DNA from: JANNBN01 sp031430595
Lineage (GTDB): Bacteria > Actinomycetota > Acidimicrobiia > Acidimicrobiales > JANYDT01
Reading direction: 5' to 3'
DNA: 64,000 nt
NCBI GenBank assembly: GCA_031430595.1
Contig: JANPBU010000007.1
Location: 1 to 64,000 of the forward strand
The position numbers and the translations under genes were made by a program. Position 1 is the stretch's first letter. Every line of letters begins with the position of its first letter. The notes below the pieces were generated by a model. The model worked only from the letters and a program-made list of their open reading frames with translations. It was not told where the DNA came from and did not search any database. Positions 24,726 through 33,778 of the stretch are shown here, in pieces.

Positions 24726-26402
24726 TTACGGCACAACCGTGATTCGGTTGAGTGCCGGAGGCGAGATCGCGCCCTTCTTCAGTGCTGCTTCGAGGGCATC
24801 AAGATCGACAACTCCACCCAAACGGTCTTTGCCCTTCAAGAACGCTACGAACTTGTCGCCACCATCAGCCAGGAAGTTGTTCATCGTGACCCGGTAGGTT
24901 GCTTTCAGGTCAAGGTCTTTACCGTTCAGCTGAACGCTCGACACCTTTTTCCCGATTGCTGCACTCTTCGACCACGTATAGGTGAAGCCTGTGGAGGTCG
25001 AAAGAATGCGGTTTTGCCCCGGGGTTGGGTTATCGAACTGCTGTTCAAGTAACTCAACGATGTCGGCACCGGTCAACGTCATCGTCATCAGGTTGTTTCC
25101 GAATGGCTGAACCGCAAACGACTCGCCGAACGTAATGTCACCTACGGCTTCGACCCCACTGATCTGCGCCGAAACAAGGTCGGTACGGATACCACCCGGA
25201 TTCATGAACGCAATCACTGCTTTGCCTTCGGTGTCAGAAGACGTTGCGGCTAATTGCGAATCCGCGATGAAGTTACCGAGCGGAGATTCACCTGCAGGGT
25301 TGGCCGTTCGAACGATATCAGCCGTCATTTTGCCGATAACTCGGTTTGTTTTTGGGGCTGCTTTGGCTTTCATTCGAGCGGTGTACGCCAAGACGTCAGG
25401 CGCCGGAGGGACATCGCGTGTCACGATCACGTTCTTCGCCGCAACGCTCAAAACGTCGCCAGTCGATCGGTCGATCTTCACGTCAAGCTTTGTGATGAGC
25501 CGACCGAAACTCGCAGCACTCGTGACGCTTCGACCATTCAAGGTACAGATGTACGCCTGATGGGTATGCCCGGTCACGAAGGCATCAACGTCTGTTGTTG
25601 TCTTGTTCACGATCTCGATGATTGGCCCGGTAATGCCTTTGCACCCTTGAGGGTCAGCATCGGTGGGTACAACTCCTTCGTGAATCAACGCAACGATCGC
25701 CTTCACCCCGTACTGCTCTTTCAACAACTTGGCAGTCTTGTTTAACGCATCGGCTTCAGGAAGGAACTTGAGACCAACCACACCTGACGGCGACACAATG
25801 GTTGGCGTACTTTCTAATGTTACGCCGATGAACCCAATCTTGACGCCCTCAACAACGCGGATGTCCCACGAGGGAAGCACCGAGTTTCCTGTTTTTGCTT
25901 CGACGACGTTCGCGGCCAACGTCGGGAATGTTGCACCGCCGTAGACACCGTCGAAGCACCCTTCAACCGGATGGCAACCGCCACCAGCGATGCGCTTTAG
26001 TTCAACAATTCCGTCGTCGAACTCATGGTTGCCAACTCCCAGAACGTCAAGCCCAATCATGCGCATGACTTCGATCGTTGGCTCATCTCGGAAAATGGCT
26101 GACAGAATTGGCGAGGCACCTATCAGGTCACCGGCGTGCACCATGAGTGTGTTCGGGTTCTGCGACCGAAGTTGACGAATGTGTGTGGCTAGATACTCTG
26201 CCCCACCTGCAGTTACGGTTCCGATACGGCCGCTCGACCCTGCCGGTGGCTCAATGTTTCCGTGGAAGTCATTCAACCCAAGAATTTGTACCTCGAGTAC
26301 ATTCGATGCTGTTTGGGCACGAACCTGGCTGGCTGGACCAACCAGAAATGCAGTGGCAACAGTTGCAGCAATTGCGCCGACGACGAGATGTTTACGAACC
26401 AT
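24726..26402 (-). CDS. secreted 5'-nucleotidase / metallophosphatase (UshA-like)
   Basis: 558 aa from ATG 26402 (MVRKHLVVGAIAATVATAFL), a signal peptide ending near AQA. The metallophosphatase domain shows GLNDFHGN, HAGDLIGASP, GVGNHEFDDG and VTGHTHQAYIC, the ligands of the dinuclear metal site. The C-terminal 5'-nucleotidase domain (from about 340) carries NFIADSQ, NPGGIRTDL, FGESFAVQPFGN and TYRVTMNNFLADGGD for nucleoside binding. It should release phosphate from extracellular nucleotides. An in-frame ATG at 26417 is less likely. Confidence 0.92.
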   Translation of the reverse strand: MVRKHLVVGAIAATVATAFLVGPASQVRAQTASNVLEVQILGLNDFHGNIEPPAGSSGRIGTVTAGGAEYLATHIRQLRSQNPNTLMVHAGDLIGASPILSAIFRDEPTIEVMRMIGLDVLGVGNHEFDDGIVELKRIAGGGCHPVEGCFDGVYGGATFPTLAANVVEAKTGNSVLPSWDIRVVEGVKIGFIGVTLESTPTIVSPSGVVGLKFLPEADALNKTAKLLKEQYGVKAIVALIHEGVVPTDADPQGCKGITGPIIEIVNKTTTDVDAFVTGHTHQAYICTLNGRSVTSAASFGRLITKLDVKIDRSTGDVLSVAAKNVIVTRDVPPAPDVLAYTARMKAKAAPKTNRVIGKMTADIVRTANPAGESPLGNFIADSQLAATSSDTEGKAVIAFMNPGGIRTDLVSAQISGVEAVGDITFGESFAVQPFGNNLMTMTLTGADIVELLEQQFDNPTPGQNRILSTSTGFTYTWSKSAAIGKKVSSVQLNGKDLDLKATYRVTMNNFLADGGDKFVAFLKGKDRLGGVVDLDALEAALKKGAISPPALNRITVVP

Positions 26403-26449
26403 CGAGTACTCCCTCAAAAAGTGGCGGAAGCGTCACTCTACGTTTGTTT

Positions 26450-27199
26450 TTAGTGACCGGTAAAACGGGGCGGGCGGCGCTCGGCAAATGCCGTGCGGCC
26501 TTCTTCAAGGTCTTTCGAGGCCCAGGCCCTATCGGCAGCAATTCGAACCTCACCGAAGTCGGGTCCGCGAGTGACACGGTTGGCAAATGCGGCCTTGTGC
26601 GCAGCTTGGGAAAGCGGAGCGAGTTGCGCGATCGATTCCGCCCACACGATCGCGTCATCATATGTACCTTTCCGATTAACCAACCCGCGATCAAGTGCCG
26701 TTTGCAACGAAACTAACTCGGCAGCTAGCAGGATCGATCGAGCCAACCCTCCGTCGACCAGGTCAACCAAGCGTTCAACGGTTAGGTCATCGACGGCCAA
26801 ACCGAGTTTTGCTGCCGGAATGCCAAACACCGCGTCGTCGGTCGCGATACGAAGGTCGCATGCAGTCGCTAATTGCAAACCTGCCCCTAAGCACGAACCT
26901 TCAACGTGGGCAATTGTCACGATTGGTAACCGGGCCAAACTCTGAAGAGCGGTCGCCAATACCGAGCGAAATTCCGCTGAATGAACGCCCGAAAGGTCAG
27001 CACCGGCACTGAAATGACCTCCAGCGCCTCGCAACACAACTACGCGCGACTCGGGCTGCTCTGCCACATTCCGTAACGCAACGCATAGGTGTTGCAGCGT
27101 TTCAAGATCAACCGAATTACGTTTTGATTGACGATCAATCGTTGCAACGGTAACTGACCCATTAACGAGGGTTTCAATGTGAAGTGTCTCGGTTGCCAT
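26450..27199 (-). CDS. enoyl-CoA hydratase/isomerase family protein
   Basis: 249 aa from ATG 27199. The crotonase fold is clear: IDRQSKRNSVDLETLQHL, the oxyanion-hole segment GAGGHFSAGADLSGV, and VEGSCLGAGLQLATACDLRI. The second catalytic acid position (usually GIPE-x-x-LG) reads FGIPAAKLGLAVDD, with Ala where hydratases have Glu, so the reaction may not be a classical hydration. The end KDLEEGRTAFAERRPPRFTGH is typical. It lies downstream of the flavoprotein gene, with 41 nt between them. Confidence 0.87.
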   Translation of the reverse strand: MATETLHIETLVNGSVTVATIDRQSKRNSVDLETLQHLCVALRNVAEQPESRVVVLRGAGGHFSAGADLSGVHSAEFRSVLATALQSLARLPIVTIAHVEGSCLGAGLQLATACDLRIATDDAVFGIPAAKLGLAVDDLTVERLVDLVDGGLARSILLAAELVSLQTALDRGLVNRKGTYDDAIVWAESIAQLAPLSQAAHKAAFANRVTRGPDFGEVRIAADRAWASKDLEEGRTAFAERRPPRFTGH

Positions 27200-27240
27200 G
27201 CGTTCTACCGTATGTCGGATAACGAGCGCCAAGCACAAGT

Positions 27241-28314
27241 TCAACTAATCAACGCGTCGGCGATAGCCAACCCACTGAGGGCAGCACCTTCGATTTTCGC
27301 TCCACCAAATGCATCGCCGATAAAACCCAGACGACAACCGTCCGGCAGAGTTTCAAGCAGGAAAGGCGATTCGCATCCAACGGTAGGACGCGAGAATTTC
27401 CATCCGTGTAGATACGATTCGCGGATCACAGCGTCTCCTAACCATCGACGAGCAGCCTCAATGAGGAACTGCTTCGTGGCGTCACGATCGTTGTCCCAAT
27501 GTTCGTCTGACACCCGTTCGTGCGTGTGAAGCGTGACGGTATACCGATCGCTGATCTGCTTTTGATGATTGTCGGCGACAAACGAAAACACCGGATCGAC
27601 CAATTCGCTGAGCTGAACCCCACCCGGCTCAGGAATCGAAGTGGCCCGATCAAGTTCAAGCAGTAACGCGAAACATTTCGCATACTTGACCAGCTCAAGC
27701 GATTGGCGGGTCGCATCCGTTAATGCAACCCCGCCCGCGTTGAGCAACGCCAAGCCTTGTGGAACTGGTGCACTCAGCAGCACTGTCTGGCTGCTCCATT
27801 GCCGACCATCTGAAGCTTCGACCTTCCAAACGCCGTCATCATGCGAAATTGACGAAACGGTAACTTCGGTCTCGACATCTAGTGACGACGCCAGATATTT
27901 TGCGATGGTGTTCATTCCTCCCACCGCGGCATAGCGGGGATGCCCATCAACGACCCCTGGCTTGTCGTTCGCGGTAGCGAACCCTCGACACCACTCGGTA
28001 ACAATGCCCGCACGCCGCCAGTCATGAACGAGGTTGGCAAAGTCAGGCGACCGAACCGTAAAAAACTGAGCCCCCGAGTCGGCACGGGCGGTGGGGGTCA
28101 AACCCAACCGACGGGTAGCTAGGCGCCCTCCGGCGCTTCGGCCCTTATCAAGCAACACCACAGCAGTTCCATGAGCAACAAGTTGACCCGCTGCGACCAA
28201 GCCAGAAAGCCCGGCGCCGACGATAACCACCGGAGAATCAGGCTGGGACTGATACGTCGGTTCAAGCGAGGGTTCAAGCGAGGGTGCAAGCATAGAATCA
28301 TTGTTGTCGATCAT
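27241..28314 (-). CDS. FAD/NAD(P)-dependent amine oxidase-like (renalase-like) protein
   Basis: 357 aa. The FAD-binding motif VVIVGAGLSGLVAAGQL at about 29-45 is followed by LLDKGRSAGGRLATRR, the hallmark of the renalase-like group (DKG/R-x-x-GGRLATRR). The end CRLGFIGDAFGGAKIEGAAL closes the FAD site. Family members oxidise reduced nicotinamide isomers or other substrates in bacteria. The N-terminus holds a 12-bp tandem repeat encoding SLEPSLEP, so the start could also be the internal Met at about residue 8. It is divergent from the Rieske operon. Confidence 0.87.
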   Translation of the reverse strand: MIDNNDSMLAPSLEPSLEPTYQSQPDSPVVIVGAGLSGLVAAGQLVAHGTAVVLLDKGRSAGGRLATRRLGLTPTARADSGAQFFTVRSPDFANLVHDWRRAGIVTEWCRGFATANDKPGVVDGHPRYAAVGGMNTIAKYLASSLDVETEVTVSSISHDDGVWKVEASDGRQWSSQTVLLSAPVPQGLALLNAGGVALTDATRQSLELVKYAKCFALLLELDRATSIPEPGGVQLSELVDPVFSFVADNHQKQISDRYTVTLHTHERVSDEHWDNDRDATKQFLIEAARRWLGDAVIRESYLHGWKFSRPTVGCESPFLLETLPDGCRLGFIGDAFGGAKIEGAALSGLAIADALIS

Positions 28315-28348
28315 GTACCGTTAGGTCGTAAGTGACGGGAGGGCAAAT

Positions 28349-28786
28349 GTGACAAATGAAGTGGCAGTAAATGATTCACTGCTCAACCCGCTCGTACCTC
28401 GCGCCGACCTCGGACCGATTTCTGACTGTTGGCCAGGCTCGCGGCGCCTCGTCACCGTGGGGGAAACTTCGGTATTGGTTCATATAGAAGACGACGGCGT
28501 GTTCGCCATTGAAAACGTATGCCCTCATTATCAAGTAGCCCTCAACACCGGTTCACGGCGCCACGGTTATGTGGAATGTCCGTGGCACCATTGGCTGATC
28601 AATATTCGAACGGGTGAATGTCTTCACAATCCTCGCGAAAAGGTTCGAACGTTTACCGTTGCGACCGTGGATGATCGCTTCGTCGTACTCGGGTCGCCCG
28701 TTTCGCTCAGCGATACCCCGTCTACGACCCCTCTCCATTCGTCCCGTAATGATCGGCCGGCACAGCGAGAACTTCCGCCGTCATGA
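28349..28786 (+). CDS. Rieske [2Fe-2S] protein
   Basis: 145 aa from a GTG. One Rieske domain with C-x-H-x16-C-x2-H: CPHYQ and CPWHHW. The domain covers about residues 25-120, and the tail after 125 is Ser/Pro-rich. No oxygenase catalytic domain is present, so it is a ferredoxin-like electron carrier or the small component of a larger enzyme. Its stop overlaps the next start (ATGA), making it the first gene of a four-gene operon. Confidence 0.85.
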   Translation: MTNEVAVNDSLLNPLVPRADLGPISDCWPGSRRLVTVGETSVLVHIEDDGVFAIENVCPHYQVALNTGSRRHGYVECPWHHWLINIRTGECLHNPREKVRTFTVATVDDRFVVLGSPVSLSDTPSTTPLHSSRNDRPAQRELPPS

Positions 28787-30531
28787 TTACCCAGCATGAA
28801 ACGTCGTTCTCATTAACCGCACTCGTCGGTTGGCGACTGCGGCAAGCTCGCGAATCCGGAATTTCTTCCCTGTTCACCGAGGCGTCAAACGGCCATATCT
28901 GTTCAGATGCAACCGGGCTTCGACTGGTCCGCGCTGCGGTCGGGCTTCATCGAAGTGACCTCTTTGATGACAAACCCGACCACGTCATTGGATGGGTTCA
29001 CAATTCGCTCGCCGAGCCGAACCAACCACACAAACAGCGAACGCAGAACGTTTCACCTGCCCAGATCAGTGCAGTTTCTGAGGCCATTCGGCTGGCGACC
29101 GATTTGTTGAGCAACAAATCTGAAAGCGTCATTCACATCGATCTTGACCACGCCGTCACCGTTGGAATCAAAACCATTCGTTCGACTCTCGTCGAACAGC
29201 GGGGCCAACTTATTGAATGTGCTGCCGCTCTCGCTCAATCATTGCGATACATCGTGGACCCCGAACTGAGGAGGCTGGCGGTAACGAGTGCATCACTTGT
29301 TGTCGACCACGTAGGAGGGCCACGTTTGGCTCGTCTGTTTGAACTGGGCGGCAATGCCGAGCACGTGCTTCGACTTGTTGAAACAATTGCGTACTTAGCA
29401 CTTGAACCGCGGCGGGGCTACCTTCGAGCCGAGGCAATTCGACAATTCGACAACCTCATCACCACCCGTTTGTACGTTTCGGGCGCGGTCGGTCGTCAGG
29501 CAGGCACATCAAACATTGTCAGGCCTTTCGCGCTCTCACACTCGGACGGAGTTTCACGCCCGTGCGACACCCTCGCCCTACTCGATGTTATTGAGGCGAT
29601 GCGACCGTTACTTATGTTGGCCGACCGCGCTACCCAGGCTGATGAACTCGTTGAGTTGATCACGTACAACGCAGCCATGGTTGCACTCTCGACCGACGCC
29701 GTCCATTGGTATGGCCCACTTCCCCACTCCATCGAGAGTGCTACCGATATCGACATATTTTCTGACGAACGAGACGTCGGCAATTCAGTTGGGGGGGCAT
29801 GGAGGGCACTTTTGCGGGGCGCAGGGATATCACACCAGTGCTGTGCCGCAAGTGCGCTTCTCTCATTCGTCGAAGCAACAAATCAGAGTGTGACCCTCGA
29901 TCACGACGCCATCACGGTCAGGCAACTCACCCCGGGCGAAACGGCCGGCGAAGGTTGGACCATCGCCATCTCAGGACGATGGCCATACCAAGATCGACTC
30001 AATATTACGGTCACGAGTGACACCATACGCTCGGTGAACATACGAATACCAGGATGGGCAACTGAACACCCCGACTGCGGAAAGTATGTTCGCTTTGAAC
30101 TTGCACCGAATACAACAGAGGTCGAACTTGATGTTTCGGTGCAACCGCGATTACTCAGCGCGCATCCTTCTATAAACGACGCTCGGGGCCGTGTTGCCGT
30201 TGCTGTTGGCCCAATGATCTACTGCCTGGAAGGTGCCGATCAAATGCGCCATACCCTTCCAAATCTTGTTGCATTTGACCTCGGTGGTGGCCTTGGGCTT
30301 CGCCTCGATACTGATCACCCTGAGGCCTATCCGACCGTCCACGCAACCGGTGAATGGGGCACCCGTTACCCATGGCCCGATTTTGCGACCGGTGCATGGC
30401 TCGCGTACCGCGACTGGCAACCGGTGCCGCTCGATCTACCGGTCGAAATCGTGTTCACTCCCCTGTTCGCCGTCGCAAACCGGGGCCTGTGGGACGTTGC
30501 CGTGTGGATTCCGATCGCTGCCGGATCATGA
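28783..30531 (+). CDS. GH127 / DUF1680-like protein, divergent
   Basis: 582 aa. The all-helical middle (YLALEPRRGYLRAEAIRQFD) and the C-terminal beta-sandwich with INIRIPGW-like SVNIRIPGWA, then GRVAVAVGPMIYCLEGADQ, match beta-L-arabinofuranosidase-like DUF1680 proteins. The Cys pair in HQCCAASALLSF aligns with two Zn-ligand Cys, and SRPCDTLALLD with the E-x-C segment, in which the catalytic Glu would be Arg. No signal peptide is visible, so it is cytosolic. Activity may be lost or changed (inference). Start and stop overlap the neighbouring genes by 4 nt each. Confidence 0.7.
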   Translation: MITQHETSFSLTALVGWRLRQARESGISSLFTEASNGHICSDATGLRLVRAAVGLHRSDLFDDKPDHVIGWVHNSLAEPNQPHKQRTQNVSPAQISAVSEAIRLATDLLSNKSESVIHIDLDHAVTVGIKTIRSTLVEQRGQLIECAAALAQSLRYIVDPELRRLAVTSASLVVDHVGGPRLARLFELGGNAEHVLRLVETIAYLALEPRRGYLRAEAIRQFDNLITTRLYVSGAVGRQAGTSNIVRPFALSHSDGVSRPCDTLALLDVIEAMRPLLMLADRATQADELVELITYNAAMVALSTDAVHWYGPLPHSIESATDIDIFSDERDVGNSVGGAWRALLRGAGISHQCCAASALLSFVEATNQSVTLDHDAITVRQLTPGETAGEGWTIAISGRWPYQDRLNITVTSDTIRSVNIRIPGWATEHPDCGKYVRFELAPNTTEVELDVSVQPRLLSAHPSINDARGRVAVAVGPMIYCLEGADQMRHTLPNLVAFDLGGGLGLRLDTDHPEAYPTVHATGEWGTRYPWPDFATGAWLAYRDWQPVPLDLPVEIVFTPLFAVANRGLWDVAVWIPIAAGS

Positions 30532-31715
30532 CCAGAGACACCACCTTTCTTGAGCGTTTCGACACCGTTTCTCGGGGCAGCCAACCGAGCCGGGTCGGTG
30601 TCAAAGACCTTTTCGACGTCGCAGGAACCATCACGACCGCTGGAAGCTTGGCCATCGAGTCAATCGCAACTGCAGCGTTACACGATGCACCTTGTTTGTT
30701 AGGCCTTCGAGCGGCCGAACAAGAAAGTCGAGCAGTACTCGTCGGCAAACTCAACCTTCACGAACTGGCCTACGGGGGCGATGGCATGAACCCCCACTTC
30801 GGAACCCCACCGAATCCTTTAGACCCGTTACGAGTACCAGGAGGTTCATCGAGTGCCAGCGCCTCAGCTGTAGGTCGCGACCTGCTTGACATTGCATTCG
30901 GATCAGACACGGGTGGTTCTATCCGTATTCCTGCAGCGTGTTGCGGGGTTGTCGGCCTGAAGACTACGTGGGGTCGTATCGCACTTGATGGGGTGTGGGC
31001 GCTTGCCCCGTCGCTCGATACTGCTGGCCCGCTTGGTGCAACCGTGACCCGAACCATCGAAGGAATGGATCTCTTCGAACCGGGTTTTCGTTTGGATGTT
31101 AACAATACTCAGCCCGCGATGACCGTCGGTCGCCTTCGAAACACCGGTGTCGACACCCACCCTGCGTGTGACGATGCAGTTGACTCTGCATTAAAAGCGG
31201 GTGGTTTCACCATCGTTGACCTCGACGCGCCATGGTGGCAGGCAGCCATTGATCACGGGTTGACCGCACTGGTCGGCGAAGCACACAACCAACTCGGATG
31301 GTTACTCGACGACACTTGCGGTTTGGCTCAGCTACTTGAACCGCGAATCGCGAATCGAATCGCGAGCGGCGCAAAATATTCGCAAGCGGCAATTGTCGAA
31401 AGCATTGCCTACCGTTCGGTGATCGCCAAACAGATTCACGAAGCCTGTCGACAAACCCAACTCATCGTGACACCAACCCTGGCCATGTTGGCACCCGTAC
31501 TCGGTGAAAGTGCCGTGTTTGCTCCGTATACCGCATACACCCGCCCAGCAAACCTGGCCGGTACACCAGCGGTTTCGATACCGGTGCCACTTGACCCGTC
31601 ACTCGTTTCGTCGAAGGAACGTCACCTTGTCGGAGCATTGCAACTCATGGGTCCAGCCGGGTCAGACGCGCTGCTCATGAGTACCGCTCTAGTTATCGAG
31701 AGCGCTGTCGTGTGA
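30528..31715 (+). CDS. amidase signature family protein
   Basis: 395 aa from ATG 30528 (ATGA overlap). The amidase triad is visible: Lys in GVKDLFDVAG, the cis-Ser in VPGGSSSASASA and the nucleophile Ser in FGSDTGGSIRIPA. CCGVVGLKTTWGR follows as usual. It lacks the long helical extensions of GatA, and no GatB or GatC lies nearby, so a catabolic or biosynthetic amidase is more likely than a tRNA amidotransferase. The substrate is unknown; its place in the Rieske/GH127/GMC operon suggests an amide-linked or N-acylated sugar or acid. Confidence 0.88.
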   Translation: MTRDTTFLERFDTVSRGSQPSRVGVKDLFDVAGTITTAGSLAIESIATAALHDAPCLLGLRAAEQESRAVLVGKLNLHELAYGGDGMNPHFGTPPNPLDPLRVPGGSSSASASAVGRDLLDIAFGSDTGGSIRIPAACCGVVGLKTTWGRIALDGVWALAPSLDTAGPLGATVTRTIEGMDLFEPGFRLDVNNTQPAMTVGRLRNTGVDTHPACDDAVDSALKAGGFTIVDLDAPWWQAAIDHGLTALVGEAHNQLGWLLDDTCGLAQLLEPRIANRIASGAKYSQAAIVESIAYRSVIAKQIHEACRQTQLIVTPTLAMLAPVLGESAVFAPYTAYTRPANLAGTPAVSIPVPLDPSLVSSKERHLVGALQLMGPAGSDALLMSTALVIESAVV

Positions 31716-33031
31716 AGTTGTCGCAACATCATGGTGAAGACGCCGATGTCATTGTTGTCGGTTCGGGGCCGGCGGGCATTGCAGCGGCTGAAGCCGTCGG
31801 CCGAGCGAACCGCAGAGTACTCCTCTTTGAAGCGGGCGGACCATACTTTGAGCGGTTGAGTTCACCAAATATGTTCTCTACACATACAATCCCTGAAGTT
31901 TGGGGGCCAAGCGCCTACAAACATGCCTGGGTTTTTGGCGGGGGGTCGGCCGTTAACGGAATGGTTTGTGTGCCGGGCGATACGTACGCATACGATTGGC
32001 ACCCGGCCATTGTTCCGATACTTCAACAGCTTCTGGGGGCTACTTCACGGGCGGTTACAGGGCCGTTCGCCGCCGACCTGATTCACCGAATTGGCAGCAC
32101 GTTCGGGTTCAGTGATTCGATTGGCGTCGAACGCCTCGACCGAACGGGATGGGCCAGTGCAGCATTGTGGGCGACAGGTACTTCCCTAGAGCGCCGCCGA
32201 CCCGACGACTACCCGGGTTGGGCCGAGAGTGTGTCGGGCGGTTTCATAGAAGTAGTTACCAATACTGAAATCGACACTATTGACCTTTCGAAACCTCGTC
32301 CGAAGGTCAGCTGGGCTGGGGGCGACGCTACTGCTACTCATGTCATTCTTGCCTGTGGCGCGCTTCAGACACCACGTCTCCTACATCGAAGTGGCTATCG
32401 ACATGTCGCACTTGGCTGCTACGTTGCCGATCACCCTGCACTGTGTTTTCGAGTGGCAAACGATCAACAAGACCCAGCGTCACACCTCACCGAATCGGGG
32501 CGTCAAGCGGGTGCTCAGGTTACTGCCGTCGGTAGATTTCGGTCGTCGGCCAGCCACCCTGTTGCCGACCTTCAACTGATGCCGATTGAATGCATGCCCG
32601 ACGGATCATCGGCGGTATTTCTGGCCCTGACCGACCCACGGTCACGTCGTTCAATCGACCTTGTGTCGAGTACCGCAGGCGTCGATGGTCAGTTACTCGC
32701 GCACGAGGATGACGTTAAACGACTCAGAACAGCGACCCGAAAACTACTTCGTGTACTTCCGGATTCACTCGAAGTTGACCTGCTGAATGCAACCGACGAT
32801 GACACCGACGACTGGATGCGGGCACAGGTAGGGGGTTACTTCCATCTCTCTGGCTCTACGAGGGTCGGCACACCCGAAGCCGGAATCGTAAATACCTACG
32901 GCCGAATGCATGAGCACCCGAGCGTTTCGATTTGCGATATGTCAATCGTGCCGACTCCGCCAACCGGAAACCCGATGTTGGTCGCATTTGCACTTGGTCA
33001 GTTAGTAGGGCAGGCCGTAGCAAGCTACTAA
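31712..33031 (+). CDS. GMC-family FAD oxidoreductase
   Basis: 439 aa from a GTG overlapping the amidase stop. The FAD motif DVIVVGSGPAGIAAAEA starts at about residue 12 and is followed by LLFEAGGPYF. HAWVFGGGSAVNGMV is the GMC flavin-binding segment. The active-site pair is near the end: His in YFHLSGSTRVG and Asn in PPTGNPMLVAFAL. It is short for the family, without a large substrate domain insertion. It should oxidise an alcohol. Electrons could go to the Rieske protein of the same operon (inference). Confidence 0.88.
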   Translation: MKLSQHHGEDADVIVVGSGPAGIAAAEAVGRANRRVLLFEAGGPYFERLSSPNMFSTHTIPEVWGPSAYKHAWVFGGGSAVNGMVCVPGDTYAYDWHPAIVPILQQLLGATSRAVTGPFAADLIHRIGSTFGFSDSIGVERLDRTGWASAALWATGTSLERRRPDDYPGWAESVSGGFIEVVTNTEIDTIDLSKPRPKVSWAGGDATATHVILACGALQTPRLLHRSGYRHVALGCYVADHPALCFRVANDQQDPASHLTESGRQAGAQVTAVGRFRSSASHPVADLQLMPIECMPDGSSAVFLALTDPRSRRSIDLVSSTAGVDGQLLAHEDDVKRLRTATRKLLRVLPDSLEVDLLNATDDDTDDWMRAQVGGYFHLSGSTRVGTPEAGIVNTYGRMHEHPSVSICDMSIVPTPPTGNPMLVAFALGQLVGQAVASY

Positions 33032-33042
33032 GCACACCTAGA

Positions 33043-33735
33043 TTATCCGCTGATTTGCGTCACGATCTTGTCGACGACAGCCGCGTCAAGAGAGCAGCCT
33101 GAGATGTTTTTACGAAGGTCTGCTGCAAGAGCAGTACGTTGCTTGTCGCTGAGCGCGGAAAGGCTGGCACTCTGGGTCAACTTGGTCAGCACTTCCGGAT
33201 CGGCCAACACTGCCTGAGACGTTGCCAAAGCAGCACACGACTGCTGTGCGGGAGATAGATCTGCAGGTAGCACCCCGAGCCCGCTCGATAACGTTTCGGC
33301 CAACCCCTTGGGGTTACAAGAAAACACTGCGGTAAGTACGGGCTGAATTGAACCACCCTCAAGCCCACCGCCGCCAAGCGCTGACGCCATCATCGACTCA
33401 ATTTGTTCGGGTGAAATTTTCGATGCGACACAGTCAATGTCTTTTGCATCGGGGTCGACACCACCGTTGAGGCTTCTCAACAAACCAGAAATGATGACTT
33501 TCGAAGATTCAGATTTCAACGTTTGTTCTGCAGAGAGCGTCGTTGGACCTGACGGCAATGTTGAGGCAATAACCGCATCTGTCTTTCCACCAGCACCCGG
33601 TTCACTCTTCGACGATGAACATCCAGCCAGCACCACAGCACAGATAGCGGCGACAACCCCCGCCCTGCGTACAAGGTGTCCAGACTGCCGGTCGGGCAAC
33701 GGAACTACGCGCAGACTCTTTCGGGGTTGTTGCAT
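33043..33735 (-). CDS. putative lipoprotein
   Basis: 230 aa. After a basic N-terminus, a hydrophobic stretch ends in the lipobox VVLAGC (Cys at about 39), then SSSKSEPGAGG as a flexible linker. Two similar Cys-containing segments follow (DIDCVASKISPEQIESMMAS and SCAALATSQAV, NISGCSLDAAVVDKIVTQIS), suggesting an internal repeat of a small helical domain with paired Cys. I do not recognise the family. It is convergent with the GMC gene. Confidence 0.75.
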   Translation of the reverse strand: MQQPRKSLRVVPLPDRQSGHLVRRAGVVAAICAVVLAGCSSSKSEPGAGGKTDAVIASTLPSGPTTLSAEQTLKSESSKVIISGLLRSLNGGVDPDAKDIDCVASKISPEQIESMMASALGGGGLEGGSIQPVLTAVFSCNPKGLAETLSSGLGVLPADLSPAQQSCAALATSQAVLADPEVLTKLTQSASLSALSDKQRTALAADLRKNISGCSLDAAVVDKIVTQISG

Positions 33736-33778
33736 GGATCCACCCTAACCCGGCCCGAAAGTCTGGAAGAGTGCAGGG

